The translations under genes were made by a program, and so were the position numbers. The notes beneath the pieces are model-generated. The model was not told the DNA's origin and made no database searches. It saw nothing but the letters and a program-made list of their open reading frames with translations. From positions 2,108,001-2,172,000 of the forward strand of contig NZ_JBGNYA010000001.1 of the NCBI RefSeq assembly GCF_041477585.1: a DNA stretch of 64,000 nucleotides. Reading direction: 5' to 3'. Numbering within the stretch: position 1 is the first letter of the stretch; every line of letters begins with the position of its first letter. Shown here piece by piece: positions 8,834-17,861 of this stretch. This DNA comes from Halobellus sp. MBLA0158. GTDB lineage: Archaea; Halobacteriota; Halobacteria; Halobacteriales; Haloferacaceae.

Positions 8834-9628
8834 TTACTCCCCGTCGATCTCGCGGGCGGCGTCGAGGAGGGCGTCGTGGACGCCGCCGTTGGAGGCGACG
8901 AGCCCGACCGAATCGTGGCGCCAGCGGTCCCCCGACAGGTCCGTGACGGTCCCGCCGGCCGCCCGCACCATCGCGACGCCGGCGACCGTATCCCAGGGGT
9001 GCGACCGGATGTTCGTGACGACGCCGTCCAGGGAGCCGTCGGCCACGCCCGCCAGCTCCGCCTGCGCACAGCCGATCCGGCGGAGGTCCCCGAAGCGGTC
9101 CACGACGGCCTGACACGCCCGGGTGTACTGATCGCGCGAGTCGAAGTCCCACCACATCGTCGGCGTGGCGACGCCGGCCTCGGGGTCTGTCTCCGCGGAG
9201 ACGGTCACGGCCTCGCCGTTCCGGTACGTCGTCTCGCCGTCGGTCCAGTAGTCGTCGCCGAGGGCCGGCAGCGACGTCGCACCCGCCGCCGGGTCGCCGT
9301 CGCGGACGACGGCCACGGCCGTGCCCCACGAGCGGATGCCGCGGACGAAGTTGTTCGTCCCGTCGATCGGGTCGACGATCCACGCGGTCCCGGATTCCGG
9401 CACCGACTTCGAGGCCCCCTCTTCCTCGCCGACGATCGCGGCCTCCGGGTACTCACCGCGGATCACGTCGATGACGGCGGCCTGCGCGTCCCGGTCGGCC
9501 TGGGTGACGACGTCGGTCTTTTCGCCCTTCTGCTCGACGTCGATGCCCGTGCGGAAGCGGTCGGCCGCGACCGCCGCGCCCGCCTCGGCCGCCCGGCGGG
9601 CCAGCGCCACAAGGTCTCCGTTCGCCAT
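8834..9628 (-). CDS. Inositol-monophosphatase-family phosphatase (SuhB/FBPase IV type)
   Basis: The 264-residue enzyme belongs to the Li+-sensitive, Mg2+-dependent phosphatase fold. It shows the metal ligands E69-E70 in GEEEG, the hallmark DPIDGTNNF (D86, D89) and the distal HPWDTVAG (D213). In archaea such enzymes hydrolyse inositol-1-phosphate and often fructose-1,6-bisphosphate; sequence alone does not decide. A GTTTAC box about 27 nt upstream on its strand fits a leaderless promoter. It is followed 92 nt downstream by the DUF63-family gene in the same direction. Confidence 0.92.
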   Translation of the reverse strand: MANGDLVALARRAAEAGAAVAADRFRTGIDVEQKGEKTDVVTQADRDAQAAVIDVIRGEYPEAAIVGEEEGASKSVPESGTAWIVDPIDGTNNFVRGIRSWGTAVAVVRDGDPAAGATSLPALGDDYWTDGETTYRNGEAVTVSAETDPEAGVATPTMWWDFDSRDQYTRACQAVVDRFGDLRRIGCAQAELAGVADGSLDGVVTNIRSHPWDTVAGVAMVRAAGGTVTDLSGDRWRHDSVGLVASNGGVHDALLDAAREIDGE

Positions 9629-9739
9629 ACCGACCCTCCAGGCCCGCGCGTGGTAAACGTCTCGGACCGGGACCCGGCGACTCGATCGCCATCCCCGTGG
9701 TCCCCGTTCGCGCCGTTTTCCGGCGGTACGAGACGATTA

Positions 9740-9753
9740 ACTCGATTTCGAGT
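9740..9753. promoter_or_regulatory. 14-bp palindrome upstream of the 9793 gene
   Basis: Perfect arms ACTCGA and TCGAGT are separated by TT. The element ends about 10-15 bp upstream of the CACTTTAG box that should be the promoter of the small gene at 9793. The position suits an activator or repressor site. No matching copy was noticed elsewhere in the window. Confidence 0.4.
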
Positions 9754-9792
9754 CTGAGTACACTTTAGTGGTCGGGACCGTATGTGACAGAT

Positions 9793-10071
9793 ATGAACCC
9801 GTCCGACGCGGCACGACAGCTCCAGTACGCGGTCGCCTCGCAGGCCGACACCTACGACTACGAGATCAGCCACTGGGAAGCCCACGCCTACGAGGACGTC
9901 TTCGCAGAGGTCGCCGACCGCGGGGACCTCTCGGACGTGATGAACGTCGTCGAGGAACTCGGCGACCGCTTCGTCGACGGCACGCGACCCTCGGCGGCCG
10001 AGGCGCGGCAGATCGCCGACGGCGTGCTCACGGCCGGCGGACGGCCGCTCACGGACGGCGGCGAGAACTGA
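9793..10071 (+). CDS. Conserved-looking small acidic protein, function unknown
   Basis: I do not recognise a function. The 92-residue soluble protein has no membrane segment, signal or cysteine. It begins MNPSDAARQLQYAV and has amphipathic, helix-rich composition with YDYEISHWEAHAYEDV in the middle, so an all-helical small fold is likely. The ATG at 9793 is preferred over a GTG at 9784 because a CACTTTAG box sits about 27 nt upstream. It converges with birA across a strong hairpin. Confidence 0.6.
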   Translation: MNPSDAARQLQYAVASQADTYDYEISHWEAHAYEDVFAEVADRGDLSDVMNVVEELGDRFVDGTRPSAAEARQIADGVLTAGGRPLTDGGEN

Positions 10072-10077
10072 TAGTGG

Positions 10078-10145
10078 TTACTCTCGTCTCTTCCCGCTGA
10101 ACGCCGTCACTCGGGGCGGCGTTCGGCGGTAAACAGCGAGAGTAA
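10078..10145. terminator. Long nested hairpin between convergent genes
   Basis: Outer arms TTACTCTCG (10078-10086) and CGAGAGTAA (10137-10145) are perfect. Inner arms GAACGCCG (10099-10106) and CGGCGTTC (10117-10124) are also perfect and extend to about 13 bp through one G-U type pair. The hairpin begins just past the stop of the small gene and ends about 60 nt from the birA stop, so a bidirectional terminator or a stable RNA element is likely. Confidence 0.6.
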
Positions 10146-10207
10146 TCCTATGAGCCGGCTGTCGCGACGGACGCTCTTTTCACCGCAGTTTCGCGGAGTC
10201 AGTCTCC

Positions 10208-11182
10208 TCACTCGGAGTCGCTCGGCCGCAAGTGCTCGCAGTCGCCGGCGCTGACGACGCGCTCGCCGTCGTCGGTGCGGACCACGAGGCTGCCGGGGAG
10301 CCGGACGTCGACGGCCTCGCCCTCGATCGTCTCGGTCGGCGTCTCGACGCGGACGCGACGCCCGAGCGTCGCGGCGTACTCGCGCCACGCGTCCAAGATG
10401 TCGCTCGGATCGGCGCCCTCGCCGGTCAGCTCAGCGAACCGCTCCAGCACGCGCTGGAGGAACACCCGACGGTCGACGTCGCCGACCTCGGCCCGGAGGC
10501 TCGTCGCCCCGGGGGGCAGCGCGTCGGCGTCGACGTTCGCGTTCACGCCGATGCCGACGACGAGCCACGAGACCCGGTCGGCTTCGCCCTCCATCTCCGT
10601 CAGGATCCCCGAGAGCTTCCGCTCTGTGCGTCCCGCATCGTCGCGTCCGTCGTCCTCGGCCGCCACGAGCACGTCGTTCGGCCACTTGATCCGGGCGTCG
10701 ACGCCGGCCTCGCGGGCGGCGCGGGCGACGGCGACCGCCGCGGCGAGGGTGTAGATCGGCACCTCCGCGGGGGGGCGTCGCGGGCGCACGAGCAGGCTGG
10801 CCCAGACGCCGCCGGCGGGTGATCGCCACTCGCGGTCGAGCCGACCGCGGCCGCCCGTCTGCTCGTCTGCGACCACCACTACGTCTTCCTCGCCGTCGGC
10901 CGCGAGCTCGCGGGCGCGGTCGTTCGTGCTCGGGAGCCGGTCGTGGTACTCGATCCGGTACGGCGCGTCGAGGCCGAACTCGATCGCCGCGGCGCCGTAC
11001 TCCGGAACGGAGGCGACCTCGTAGCCGTCGTCGGCGCTCTCGATTTCGAAGCCTGCGTCCCGGAGGAATTCGATGTGCTTCCAGACCGCCGCCCGCGACA
11101 CGCCCAGGCGGTCGGCCAGCGCCGGTCCCTCGACCGGCCCGTCTTCGAGCGCCGCCAGGACGTCGCGTCGGGTGTCGTTCAT
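10208..11182 (-). CDS. birA: Biotin--protein ligase with N-terminal helix-turn-helix
   Basis: BirA makes biotinyl-AMP and transfers biotin to the BCCP lysine. The 324-residue protein has an N-terminal winged-helix (LADRLGVSRAAVWKHIEFL, about 22-40), a catalytic domain with GRGRLDREW (111-119), the KWPND motif (K166) and the C-terminal SH3-like domain. It follows the biotin carboxylase/BCCP gene by 18 nt, so enzyme and substrate are probably co-transcribed. I prefer the ATG at 11182 over one at 11194. The HTH suggests it may also act as a biotin-responsive repressor, as in E. coli; that is inference. Confidence 0.95.
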   Translation of the reverse strand: MNDTRRDVLAALEDGPVEGPALADRLGVSRAAVWKHIEFLRDAGFEIESADDGYEVASVPEYGAAAIEFGLDAPYRIEYHDRLPSTNDRARELAADGEEDVVVVADEQTGGRGRLDREWRSPAGGVWASLLVRPRRPPAEVPIYTLAAAVAVARAAREAGVDARIKWPNDVLVAAEDDGRDDAGRTERKLSGILTEMEGEADRVSWLVVGIGVNANVDADALPPGATSLRAEVGDVDRRVFLQRVLERFAELTGEGADPSDILDAWREYAATLGRRVRVETPTETIEGEAVDVRLPGSLVVRTDDGERVVSAGDCEHLRPSDSE

Positions 11183-11200
11183 CGCTGGGGTCACGCCGCG

Positions 11201-13036
11201 CTATTCGAGGACGACGAGGGTGTCGCCCATATCGACGCTGTCGCCCTCGGCGACGAGGACGTCGGAGACGGTGCCGCCGCGCTCGGTGACGACGTCGTTC
11301 TCCATCTTCATCGCCTCCAGGACGCAGACCACGTCGCCGGCGCCGACCTCGTCGCCGACCTCGACGTCGACGGCCAGGATCGTCCCCTGCATCTCGGCGG
11401 TGACCTGCTCGCCGTCGCCCTCGACGACGACCTCCTCGTCGTCGGACTCGGCCGCCTCCGGGCGGGAACGGGTCGACGGCCCGCCGGCGTCGGCGGCCGC
11501 TCCCGCGCCGTTGGCGACGGCCTCGACGTCCGGGACCGGCGGCGCGCCGCGCTCTTCGAGGTTCACCTCGAAGCGCTTGCCGTTGACCTCGACGGTGAAC
11601 TCCCGTTCGGTGACGTCGTCGCTCTCGCCGTCGTCCTCTTCCCCGGTGTCGTCGCTCCCCGCATCGCCCCACTGCTCGACCGCCTGATCGATGCGCTCGC
11701 GATCGAGCTCCTCGTCGAGGTACTTCGTCGTGTGCTCGCCCGCCCGGAACGTCTCGTCTGTCACCATCAGTCGGTGGAACGGGATGATCGTCTCGATCCC
11801 CCGGATCTCGAACTCCGAGAGCGCCCGTTCCGACCGGGCGAGACACTCCTCGCGGTCCCCCGCGGCGACGATCAGCTTCGCGATCATCGAGTCGTAGTCG
11901 CCGCCGATCTCGTCGCCCTGGCGGACGGCGTCGTCGATGCGGACGCCCGGCCCGCCGGGCGGGTCGTAGGTCTCCAGCGAGCCCGTCGCGGGCGCGAAGT
12001 CGTCGGCGGCGTTCTCGGCGTTGATCCGGTACTCGATCGCGTGGCCCTCGATCTCGACGTCGTCCTGTGCGAAGTCGATCTCCTCGCCGGCGGCGACCCG
12101 CAGTTGCCACTTCACGACGTCGATGCCGGTGACCTCCTCGGTCGCGGTGTGTTCGACCTGGATCCGCGTGTTGACCTCCATGAAGTAGAACTCCCCGTCT
12201 TCGACGAGGAACTCCACCGTGCCGGCGTTGGTGTACTCCGCCTCGCGGACCCCGCGGCGGGCCGCGTTGCCGATGCGCTCCCGGAGGTCGGCGTCGAGCG
12301 CCGGCGACGGCGCCTCCTCGATCACCTTCTGGTGCCGTCGCTGGAGCGAGCAGTCGCGCTCGCCGAGGTGCCGGACGTTGCCGTGCTCGTCCGCGAGGAT
12401 CTGGACCTCGATGTGGCGCGGCGATTCGAGGTACTTCTCGACGTAGACGGAGGAGTTGTCGAAGTAGGCCTCGCCCTCGCGCTGGGCCGTCTCCAGTTGG
12501 TCTTCGACCTCGTCCTCGGAGTGGACGACCTTGAGGCCGCGGCCGCCGCCGCCGCCCTCGGCCTTGATCGCGACGGGGTAGCCGTACTGCGCGGCGATCT
12601 CCTTCACCTCGTCGGCGGACTCGACGGGCTCTGTCGTCCCCGGGACGACCGGCACGTCGGCCTCCTGCATCAGCGCGCGGGCCTTCGTCTTCTCGCCGAG
12701 GCGCTCCATCGCGTCGGCGGAGGGGCCGATCCAGGTGAGGTCGCTCGCTTCGACCTTCCGGGCGAACTCGGCGTTCTCCGCGAGGAAGCCGTAGCCCGGG
12801 TGGACGGCGTCGGCGCCGGCCTTCCGTCCGGCCTCGATGACCGCCTCGTGGTCGAGGTAGGAGTCGGCGGCGCGCGCGGGGCCGACGTTGTACGCCTCGT
12901 CGGCGTAGCGCACGTGTCCCGCGTGCTTGTCGGCGTCGCTGTACACCGCGACGGTCCGCACGCCCAGGTCGCGGCAGGCCCGCATCACCCGCACGGCGAT
13001 CTCTCCGCGGTTAGCGACGAGCACCTTGGTGAACAT
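11201..13036 (-). CDS. accC: Acetyl/propionyl-CoA carboxylase subunit: biotin carboxylase fused to BCCP
   Basis: The 611-residue protein combines an ATP-grasp biotin carboxylase with a C-terminal biotin carrier domain, as in haloarchaeal propionyl/acetyl-CoA carboxylases. The N-terminus [15 protein letters not shown], the Gly-rich GGGGGRG loop and the [14 protein letters not shown] active-site segment are visible. An acidic linker (about 445-535) leads to EAMKMEND, with biotinyl lysine K577. The ATG at 13036 fits family N-termini; the extra upstream codons lie in the asd-side promoter region. The carboxyltransferase subunit is not in the window. birA follows directly. Confidence 0.95.
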   Translation of the reverse strand: MFTKVLVANRGEIAVRVMRACRDLGVRTVAVYSDADKHAGHVRYADEAYNVGPARAADSYLDHEAVIEAGRKAGADAVHPGYGFLAENAEFARKVEASDLTWIGPSADAMERLGEKTKARALMQEADVPVVPGTTEPVESADEVKEIAAQYGYPVAIKAEGGGGGRGLKVVHSEDEVEDQLETAQREGEAYFDNSSVYVEKYLESPRHIEVQILADEHGNVRHLGERDCSLQRRHQKVIEEAPSPALDADLRERIGNAARRGVREAEYTNAGTVEFLVEDGEFYFMEVNTRIQVEHTATEEVTGIDVVKWQLRVAAGEEIDFAQDDVEIEGHAIEYRINAENAADDFAPATGSLETYDPPGGPGVRIDDAVRQGDEIGGDYDSMIAKLIVAAGDREECLARSERALSEFEIRGIETIIPFHRLMVTDETFRAGEHTTKYLDEELDRERIDQAVEQWGDAGSDDTGEEDDGESDDVTEREFTVEVNGKRFEVNLEERGAPPVPDVEAVANGAGAAADAGGPSTRSRPEAAESDDEEVVVEGDGEQVTAEMQGTILAVDVEVGDEVGAGDVVCVLEAMKMENDVVTERGGTVSDVLVAEGDSVDMGDTLVVLE

Positions 13037-13170
13037 TTGGCGATGTATTCCGAAACGCGGTACCTCTATCTGTCGGTTCCCGACGAATCGAGTATCGACG
13101 ACCGTCGAATAATCCGGATCGGTGGCGATGCCAGAACTGACCGTTCGGCGGGGCAATCAGCCCAGGGCGT

Positions 13171-13182
13171 TTCAATTTTGAA
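13171..13182. promoter_or_regulatory. Palindrome TTCAA-TT-TTGAA between accC and asd
   Basis: This 12-bp palindrome lies in the 206-nt gap between the divergent carboxylase and asd genes, in a locally AT-rich patch. It is 61 bp before the asd start and 135 bp from the accC start. It could be an operator for either gene, but it is short enough to arise by chance. Confidence 0.25.
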
Positions 13183-13242
13183 CGTCCGTGAAATACGTCG
13201 CGAATCCAAACCGCCTTATGTGTGTGTCTCCCACGCCCACCA

Positions 13243-14277
13243 ATGTCAGTACGTGTCGGCATTCTCGGTGCGACCGGTGCGGTGGGACAGCGATTCATCC
13301 AGCTTCTCGACGACCACCCGACGTTCGAGCTCGCGGCGGTGACCGCCTCCGAGGAGAGCGCGGGCAAGACCTACCGCGAGGCGGCGAAGTGGCGCGTCAA
13401 CACGCCGATCCCGGACGACGTCGCGGAAATGACCGTCGGCGCCACGACGCCCGACGACGTCCCGGACGACGTCGATCTGCTCTTCTCGTCGCTCCCGTCG
13501 GGCGCCGCCGCGGAAGTCGAACCCGACTTCCTGGAGGAAGGCTACGTTGTCTCCTCGAACTCCTCGAACGACCGGATGGCGCCCGACGTCCCGCTCACGA
13601 TCCCCGAGATCAACCCCGGCCACCTCGACCTGATCGAGGTCCAGCGCGACGAGCGCGGCTGGGACGGCGCCCTCGTGAAGAACCCCAACTGCTCGACGAT
13701 CACGATGGTCCCGACGCTCGCGGCACTGGACCAGTTCGGCCTGGAATCCGTCCAGGTCTCGACGCTGCAGGCCGTCTCCGGCGCGGGCTACTCCGGCGTC
13801 ACCTCGATGGAGATCATCGACAACGCCATCCCGCACATCGGCGGCGAGGAGGAGAAGATGGAGACCGAATCGCGGAAGCTCCTGGGCACCTTCGACGGCA
13901 CGGGCGTCGACCTCCACGGGATGGACGTCGCCGCCTCGTGCAACCGCATCCCGACGCTCGACGGCCACCTGGAGAACGTCTTCGCCGAGACCGAAGAGGA
14001 CGTCTCCCCGGAGGAGGCGGCCGCGGCGATGCGGGAGTACCCGAGCGCGGACCTGCCCTCCTCGCCGGACCAGCTCATCCACGTCTTCGAGGACCTCGAA
14101 CGGCCGCAGCCCCGACTCGATCGCGAGCGCGGCGACGGGATGCAGATCTCCGCCGGCGGCCTCCAGGAGACCGAGGCCGGCCTGAAGTACAACTGTCTGG
14201 CGCACAACACCATCCGCGGCGCGGCCGGCGCCTCGCTCCTCAACGGCGAACTGCTCGTCGAAGAGGGCTGGGTCTAA
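13243..14277 (+). CDS. asd: Aspartate-semialdehyde dehydrogenase
   Basis: Asd reduces aspartyl phosphate with NADPH to the semialdehyde, the branch point to lysine, threonine and methionine. The 344-residue length is typical of the archaeal type. The N-terminal nucleotide loop is GILGATGAVGQ, the catalytic cysteine is C150 in KNPNCST, and the SGAGYSGV and RIPTLDGH segments follow. The ATG at 13243 was chosen over one at 13222 because a CCTTATG box lies about 27 nt upstream and the protein then begins directly at the Rossmann strand. Confidence 0.96.
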   Translation: MSVRVGILGATGAVGQRFIQLLDDHPTFELAAVTASEESAGKTYREAAKWRVNTPIPDDVAEMTVGATTPDDVPDDVDLLFSSLPSGAAAEVEPDFLEEGYVVSSNSSNDRMAPDVPLTIPEINPGHLDLIEVQRDERGWDGALVKNPNCSTITMVPTLAALDQFGLESVQVSTLQAVSGAGYSGVTSMEIIDNAIPHIGGEEEKMETESRKLLGTFDGTGVDLHGMDVAASCNRIPTLDGHLENVFAETEEDVSPEEAAAAMREYPSADLPSSPDQLIHVFEDLERPQPRLDRERGDGMQISAGGLQETEAGLKYNCLAHNTIRGAAGASLLNGELLVEEGWV

Positions 14278-14398
14278 GGTACCTCCGTTCATCGTTTCGG
14301 AGTCGCGTCCGCCGGGGTCGTTTCCGTCCGCGGTCGTGAGTCGTCCGAACACGTTCCCCACCAGGTTTTGGTCGTTCGGTCCATATCCAACGGACGAG

Positions 14399-14881
14399 AT
14401 GTCCGACACACCATCCGAAGGCGACGAAGCACCGACGTTCACCGCGACGTACAAGGGCAGCGACCACGAGACGTTCGACCTCGCCGACCACCTCGGCGAC
14501 GGGCCCGTCGTGTTGGCCTTCTTCCCCGGCGCGTTCACGCCGCCGTGTTCGAACGAGATGGTGGCGTTGCAGGAGCGCTACGATGACTTCGCGGACGCGG
14601 GCGCGACGCTGTTCGGCGTGAGCGCCGACTCGTCGTTCTCGCTCGGGGCGTTCGCCGACGAGTACGACCTGGCGTTCGACCTCGTGAGCGATATGTCCGG
14701 CGACGCCATCGAGGCGTACGGCCTCTCGATGGAGATCCCCGACCTGGGGCTGTACGGCATCGCCAACCGCGCGGTGTTCGTCCTCGACGACGACGGCGTC
14801 GTCACCTACAGTTGGGTCGCCGAGGATCCCACGAACGAACCCGACTACGAGGAACTGCTGGCGGCCGTCGAAGCGGCCTGA
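14399..14881 (+). CDS. Peroxiredoxin (AhpE/thiol peroxidase type)
   Basis: The 160-residue thioredoxin-fold peroxidase has the peroxidatic cysteine in PGAFTPPCSNE (C50). No second conserved cysteine is visible, so a 1-Cys mechanism with an external thiol is likely. It would reduce hydrogen peroxide or organic peroxides in the cytosol. The longer frame from 14336 was rejected because MSDTPSEGDEAPTF at 14399 matches family starts. A second peroxiredoxin of a different subgroup occurs at 44538. Confidence 0.9.
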   Translation: MSDTPSEGDEAPTFTATYKGSDHETFDLADHLGDGPVVLAFFPGAFTPPCSNEMVALQERYDDFADAGATLFGVSADSSFSLGAFADEYDLAFDLVSDMSGDAIEAYGLSMEIPDLGLYGIANRAVFVLDDDGVVTYSWVAEDPTNEPDYEELLAAVEAA

Positions 14882-14941
14882 TCGGCCGGCGCGACCGAGT
14901 CGGCTCGGAACCTACTTTTCCGTCCGCGACCGAGCGGTCGT

Positions 14942-15499
14942 ATGACCGAAGACGCGGTCCGAGCGGCGTTTCCCGAACTCGACGCGATCGAGGATCCGGA
15001 CCTCCGCGCGGGCGTCGTCGACGCGTGGGCGACTGCGATGGCCGAAAACGGCGTTTCCGACCTCGCGTCGGTGCCGTGGCTGCCGCCGACCCAGCGCGAG
15101 CTCTCGCTTGACGGCGAGTACCTCGTCGATCACGTCCGCGACGTGGCCGCCGGCGCGATCGGCCTCGCCGAGACGCTGTTGGACCGCCGGGGCGACGCCC
15201 TCGCGATCGACACGGACGTCCTCGTCGCGGGCGCGCTCGTCCACGATGTGAGCAAGCTCGCCGAGTTCGACGGGATGGACGACACGGCGGTCTACGACCT
15301 GCTGGGACACCCCTACTACGGCGTCCACGTCGTCGCCCGAAGCGGACTCCCGGTCGAACTGGCGCACATCGTCCTTTCGCACACGAGCCGGACGGCGGTC
15401 GAGCCGGCGACGATCGAAGCCGAGATCATCAGGCGGGTCGACGAGGTGGCGGCCTCGGCGATCCGGTGGCGGGCGACCGACGACCTGCGGACGGTGTGA
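14942..15499 (+). CDS. HD-domain phosphohydrolase-like protein
   Basis: The 185-residue protein shows HD-superfamily features: a histidine in DHVRDV (H64), the metal-binding HD pair in ALVHDVSK (H101-D102) and later histidines in HPYYGVHV and LSHTSR. Such proteins hydrolyse phosphomonoesters or cyclic nucleotides. The substrate is not evident, and no synthetase or nucleic-acid-binding domain is fused. It starts 61 nt after the peroxiredoxin stop. A dedicated second-messenger phosphodiesterase is possible given dacZ 2.4 kb away, but nothing in the sequence shows it. Confidence 0.8.
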   Translation: MTEDAVRAAFPELDAIEDPDLRAGVVDAWATAMAENGVSDLASVPWLPPTQRELSLDGEYLVDHVRDVAAGAIGLAETLLDRRGDALAIDTDVLVAGALVHDVSKLAEFDGMDDTAVYDLLGHPYYGVHVVARSGLPVELAHIVLSHTSRTAVEPATIEAEIIRRVDEVAASAIRWRATDDLRTV

Positions 15500-15533
15500 G
15501 CGGTCGGAGTCAGATTCGACGCGAAAACGGCGA

Positions 15534-15810
15534 TCAGAGCAGCGCGAGCGCGAACTCAATCAGCCCCTGCATACCGCTGCGAATCTTCGGCGGACCGCCG
15601 TGCTCGATCACGTCGGCGGGAATATGCACCCAGACCGCCAAGAGCAACAGTAAGCAGAACTGCCGTGAGGAGATCAAGCTGGTGGAGCCATCTCGGGCCG
15701 TCGATGAGGACCGTGAGGATATCAAATAGATCAACGCTAATCCCAGCGAGCCCACAAGCGCCGACGACCAGAAGTGGTACCAGGCGGGATGTATCGGGTC
15801 GTACATTCAT
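15534..15810 (-). pseudogene. Small membrane protein gene, probably frameshifted twice
   Basis: Two overlapping minus-strand frames each look natural only in part. One frame (15806 to 15534, 90 codons) gives a plausible N-terminus (MYDPIHPAWYHFWSSALVG) and C-terminus (VWVHIPADVIEHGG onward). Its middle is an unlikely Ser/Arg-rich run. The other frame (15810 to 15556) supplies a plausible middle (SVDLFDILTVLIDGPRW, then LHQLDLLTAVLL). A natural protein would switch frame near 15745 and back near 15645. Because the shifts compensate, no stop codon interrupts the first frame. Local GC is lower than in neighbours. Decay, a recent paired indel or assembly error are all possible. Confidence 0.45.
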
Positions 15811-15832
15811 ATTCCGAGACCCGATCTGCGTC

Positions 15833-15842
15833 CAGTTAACTG
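15833..15842 (-). promoter_or_regulatory. CAGTTAACTG palindrome at the promoter of the small gene
   Basis: A perfect 10-bp palindrome lies about 27-36 bp upstream of the first ATG of the frameshifted small membrane gene, overlapping the expected TATA position. It may simply contain the TATA element. Confidence 0.3.
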
Positions 15843-15930
15843 AACGGGTGTAATTACCAACGCTGAAAATCTCTCTCGTTTTGACCCGTCGCGCGCAGGC
15901 AGGGGTCGTCGTCGGATCAGAGACGAGCCG

Positions 15931-15938
15931 AAAAAGAG
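15931..15938 (-). terminator. Oligo-T terminator after ilvD
   Basis: On the minus strand a T5 run follows the ilvD stop codon by about 10 nt, in a context CTCTTTTTCGGC. This is a typical archaeal terminator form. Confidence 0.45.
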
Positions 15939-15945
15939 CGGCGAG

Positions 15946-17703
15946 CTAGCGTTCTTTCGCGCCGGGGTTCGTCACGGCGCCGTTCGCCGCCGAGCCGAAG
16001 TCGTTGCCGTACTTCGCGAGCACGCCGGAGGTGTACGCCGGCTCCGCGGGCTCCCACTCTTCCTTCCGGGCGTCGAGTTCTTCCTCCGAGAGGTCGACAG
16101 AGAGCTCCCGCTCGGGGATGTCGACGGTGATCTCGTCGCCGTCTTCGACGAGGCCGATCGCGCCGCCGACGGCGGCCTCCGGCGCGACGTGGCCGACCAT
16201 CGGGCCGCGGGTCGCCCCGGAGAAGCGGCCGTCGGTCAGGAGCGCGACGTCGTCCTCGTGGCCCTGGCCCACCACGGCCGCGGTGACGCCGAGCATCTCG
16301 CGCATCCCGGGACCGCCCTGCGGGCCCTCGTTGCGGATGACGATGACGTCGCCCGACTCGATGTGGCCCTCCTGGACGTACTCCATCGCCGCCTCCTCGT
16401 TCTCGAAGACGCGCGCGGGGCCCTGGTGGTGGAATTTGTCGTCGCCGGTGACCTTCAGGACCGCCCCGTCGGGCGCGAGGTTGCCGGTGAGGATCTTGAT
16501 CGCGCCCTCCTCCTGGTAGGGTTCGTCGACGGTGTAGATGAAGTCGCCCTCGATCTCGTCGTCGTTCGGGAGGTCCAGTTCGTCGAGTTCCTCCTCGATC
16601 GTCCGGCCGGTGACGGTCATCGCGTCGCCGTGGAACAGCCCCGCGTCGAGGAGGCGCCGGATCACGACCGGGACGCCGCCCTCCTCGTGGAGGTCGTTCA
16701 TCGTCTTCGTGCCGCCGGGCTGGAGGTTCGCGATCTTCGGCGTCCGGCGGGAGATCTCGTCGAACTCCTCGATCGAGAGGTCGATGCCGGCCTCCGCGGC
16801 GAGCGCGAGCAGGTGCAGGACCGCGTTGGTCGAGCCGCCGATCGCGACCTGGAGCGCGATGGCGTTCTCGAAGGACTCCTTCGTGAGGATGTCGGAGGGG
16901 CGGATGTCGTTCTCGACGGCGTTGAGGACCGCTTCGCCCGAGCGGCGCGCGACGTCGTAGCGCTCCGGCGACTCGGCGGGCGCGTCGGCGGTGCCGAGCG
17001 GCGCCATCCCGAGGGCCTCCGAGATGGAGGCCATCGTGTTGGCGGTGAACATCCCGCCGCAGGAGCCCGCGCCGGGGCAGGCGTGCCGCTCTAAGTCGTC
17101 GAGTTCGTCGGCGCTCATCTCGCCCTCGGCGTAGGTGCCGACGCCCTCGAAGACGTTCTGGATGGTGACGTCGCGGCCGTCGTGCTCGCCGGGCATAATC
17201 GACCCGCCGTAGAGGAACACCGAGGGCAGGTCGGTCCGGATCGAGGCCATCATCATCCCGGGGAGGTTCTTGTCGCAGCCCGCAACCGTGACGAGGGCGT
17301 CCATCCGCTCGCCGAAGGCGACGAGCTCGACGGAGTCGGCGATGACCTCCCGGGAGATCAGCGAGGCCTTCATCCCCTCGGTGCCCATCGAGATGGCGTC
17401 CGAGATCGTGATCGTCCCGAACTCGATCGGCATCCCGCCGGCGTCCTCGACGCCCTCGACGGCCGCGTCGGCGACGTCGTCGAGGTGGACGTTACACGGC
17501 GTGATGTCGGCCGCCGGGTTGGCGACGCCGACCATCGGCGAGCCGAGGTCCTCGTCGTCGAAGCCCATCGCGCGGAACATCGCCCGGTGCGGGGCCTTGT
17601 CGGCTCCCTCGGTGACGTCCGCGCTGGGGAGGTCGGGGTCCTTCCCGCTGGAGAACGGCTCCTCGTCGCCGTCCTCGCGTTCGCGTGGTTCCTGCTTGCT
17701 CAT
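15946..17703 (-). CDS. ilvD: Dihydroxy-acid dehydratase
   Basis: IlvD converts dihydroxy-isovalerate and dihydroxy-methylvalerate to the keto acids in valine and isoleucine synthesis. The 585-residue length is typical. Three conserved cysteines for the Fe-S cluster are visible: C70 in ITPCN, C143 in AGCDKNLPG and C215 in [14 protein letters not shown]. The C-terminal [10 protein letters not shown] signature is also present. It has an acidic N-terminal extension of about 35 residues, common in halophiles. A TTTTAAT box on its strand lies about 27 nt before the ATG. Confidence 0.97.
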   Translation of the reverse strand: MSKQEPREREDGDEEPFSSGKDPDLPSADVTEGADKAPHRAMFRAMGFDDEDLGSPMVGVANPAADITPCNVHLDDVADAAVEGVEDAGGMPIEFGTITISDAISMGTEGMKASLISREVIADSVELVAFGERMDALVTVAGCDKNLPGMMMASIRTDLPSVFLYGGSIMPGEHDGRDVTIQNVFEGVGTYAEGEMSADELDDLERHACPGAGSCGGMFTANTMASISEALGMAPLGTADAPAESPERYDVARRSGEAVLNAVENDIRPSDILTKESFENAIALQVAIGGSTNAVLHLLALAAEAGIDLSIEEFDEISRRTPKIANLQPGGTKTMNDLHEEGGVPVVIRRLLDAGLFHGDAMTVTGRTIEEELDELDLPNDDEIEGDFIYTVDEPYQEEGAIKILTGNLAPDGAVLKVTGDDKFHHQGPARVFENEEAAMEYVQEGHIESGDVIVIRNEGPQGGPGMREMLGVTAAVVGQGHEDDVALLTDGRFSGATRGPMVGHVAPEAAVGGAIGLVEDGDEITVDIPERELSVDLSEEELDARKEEWEPAEPAYTSGVLAKYGNDFGSAANGAVTNPGAKER

Positions 17704-17724
17704 ACATCAGGGTTGTCGCAGCGC

Positions 17725-17735
17725 CATTAAAAGGC
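17725..17735 (-). promoter_or_regulatory. ilvD promoter
   Basis: TTTTAAT on the minus strand (17726-17732) is centred about 26-27 nt upstream of the ilvD ATG, the position expected of a TATA element for a leaderless transcript. Confidence 0.55.
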
Positions 17736-17861
17736 CACGTTTGGGGCGGTCGGCGTCGATCGATCCGACGCGGACGGCGGGGCGGCGGGCGGCCAGCGGC
17801 TTCCGAACTGTCCGGTACTTACAAGCGCTCGCTGGACGAACGGATATATAACACCCGAAGA

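Noticed and set aside
17685..17861. Longer N-terminus for dacZ
   Set aside because: It is Arg-rich and antisense to the ilvD promoter; family-like sequence begins at 17862 or later.
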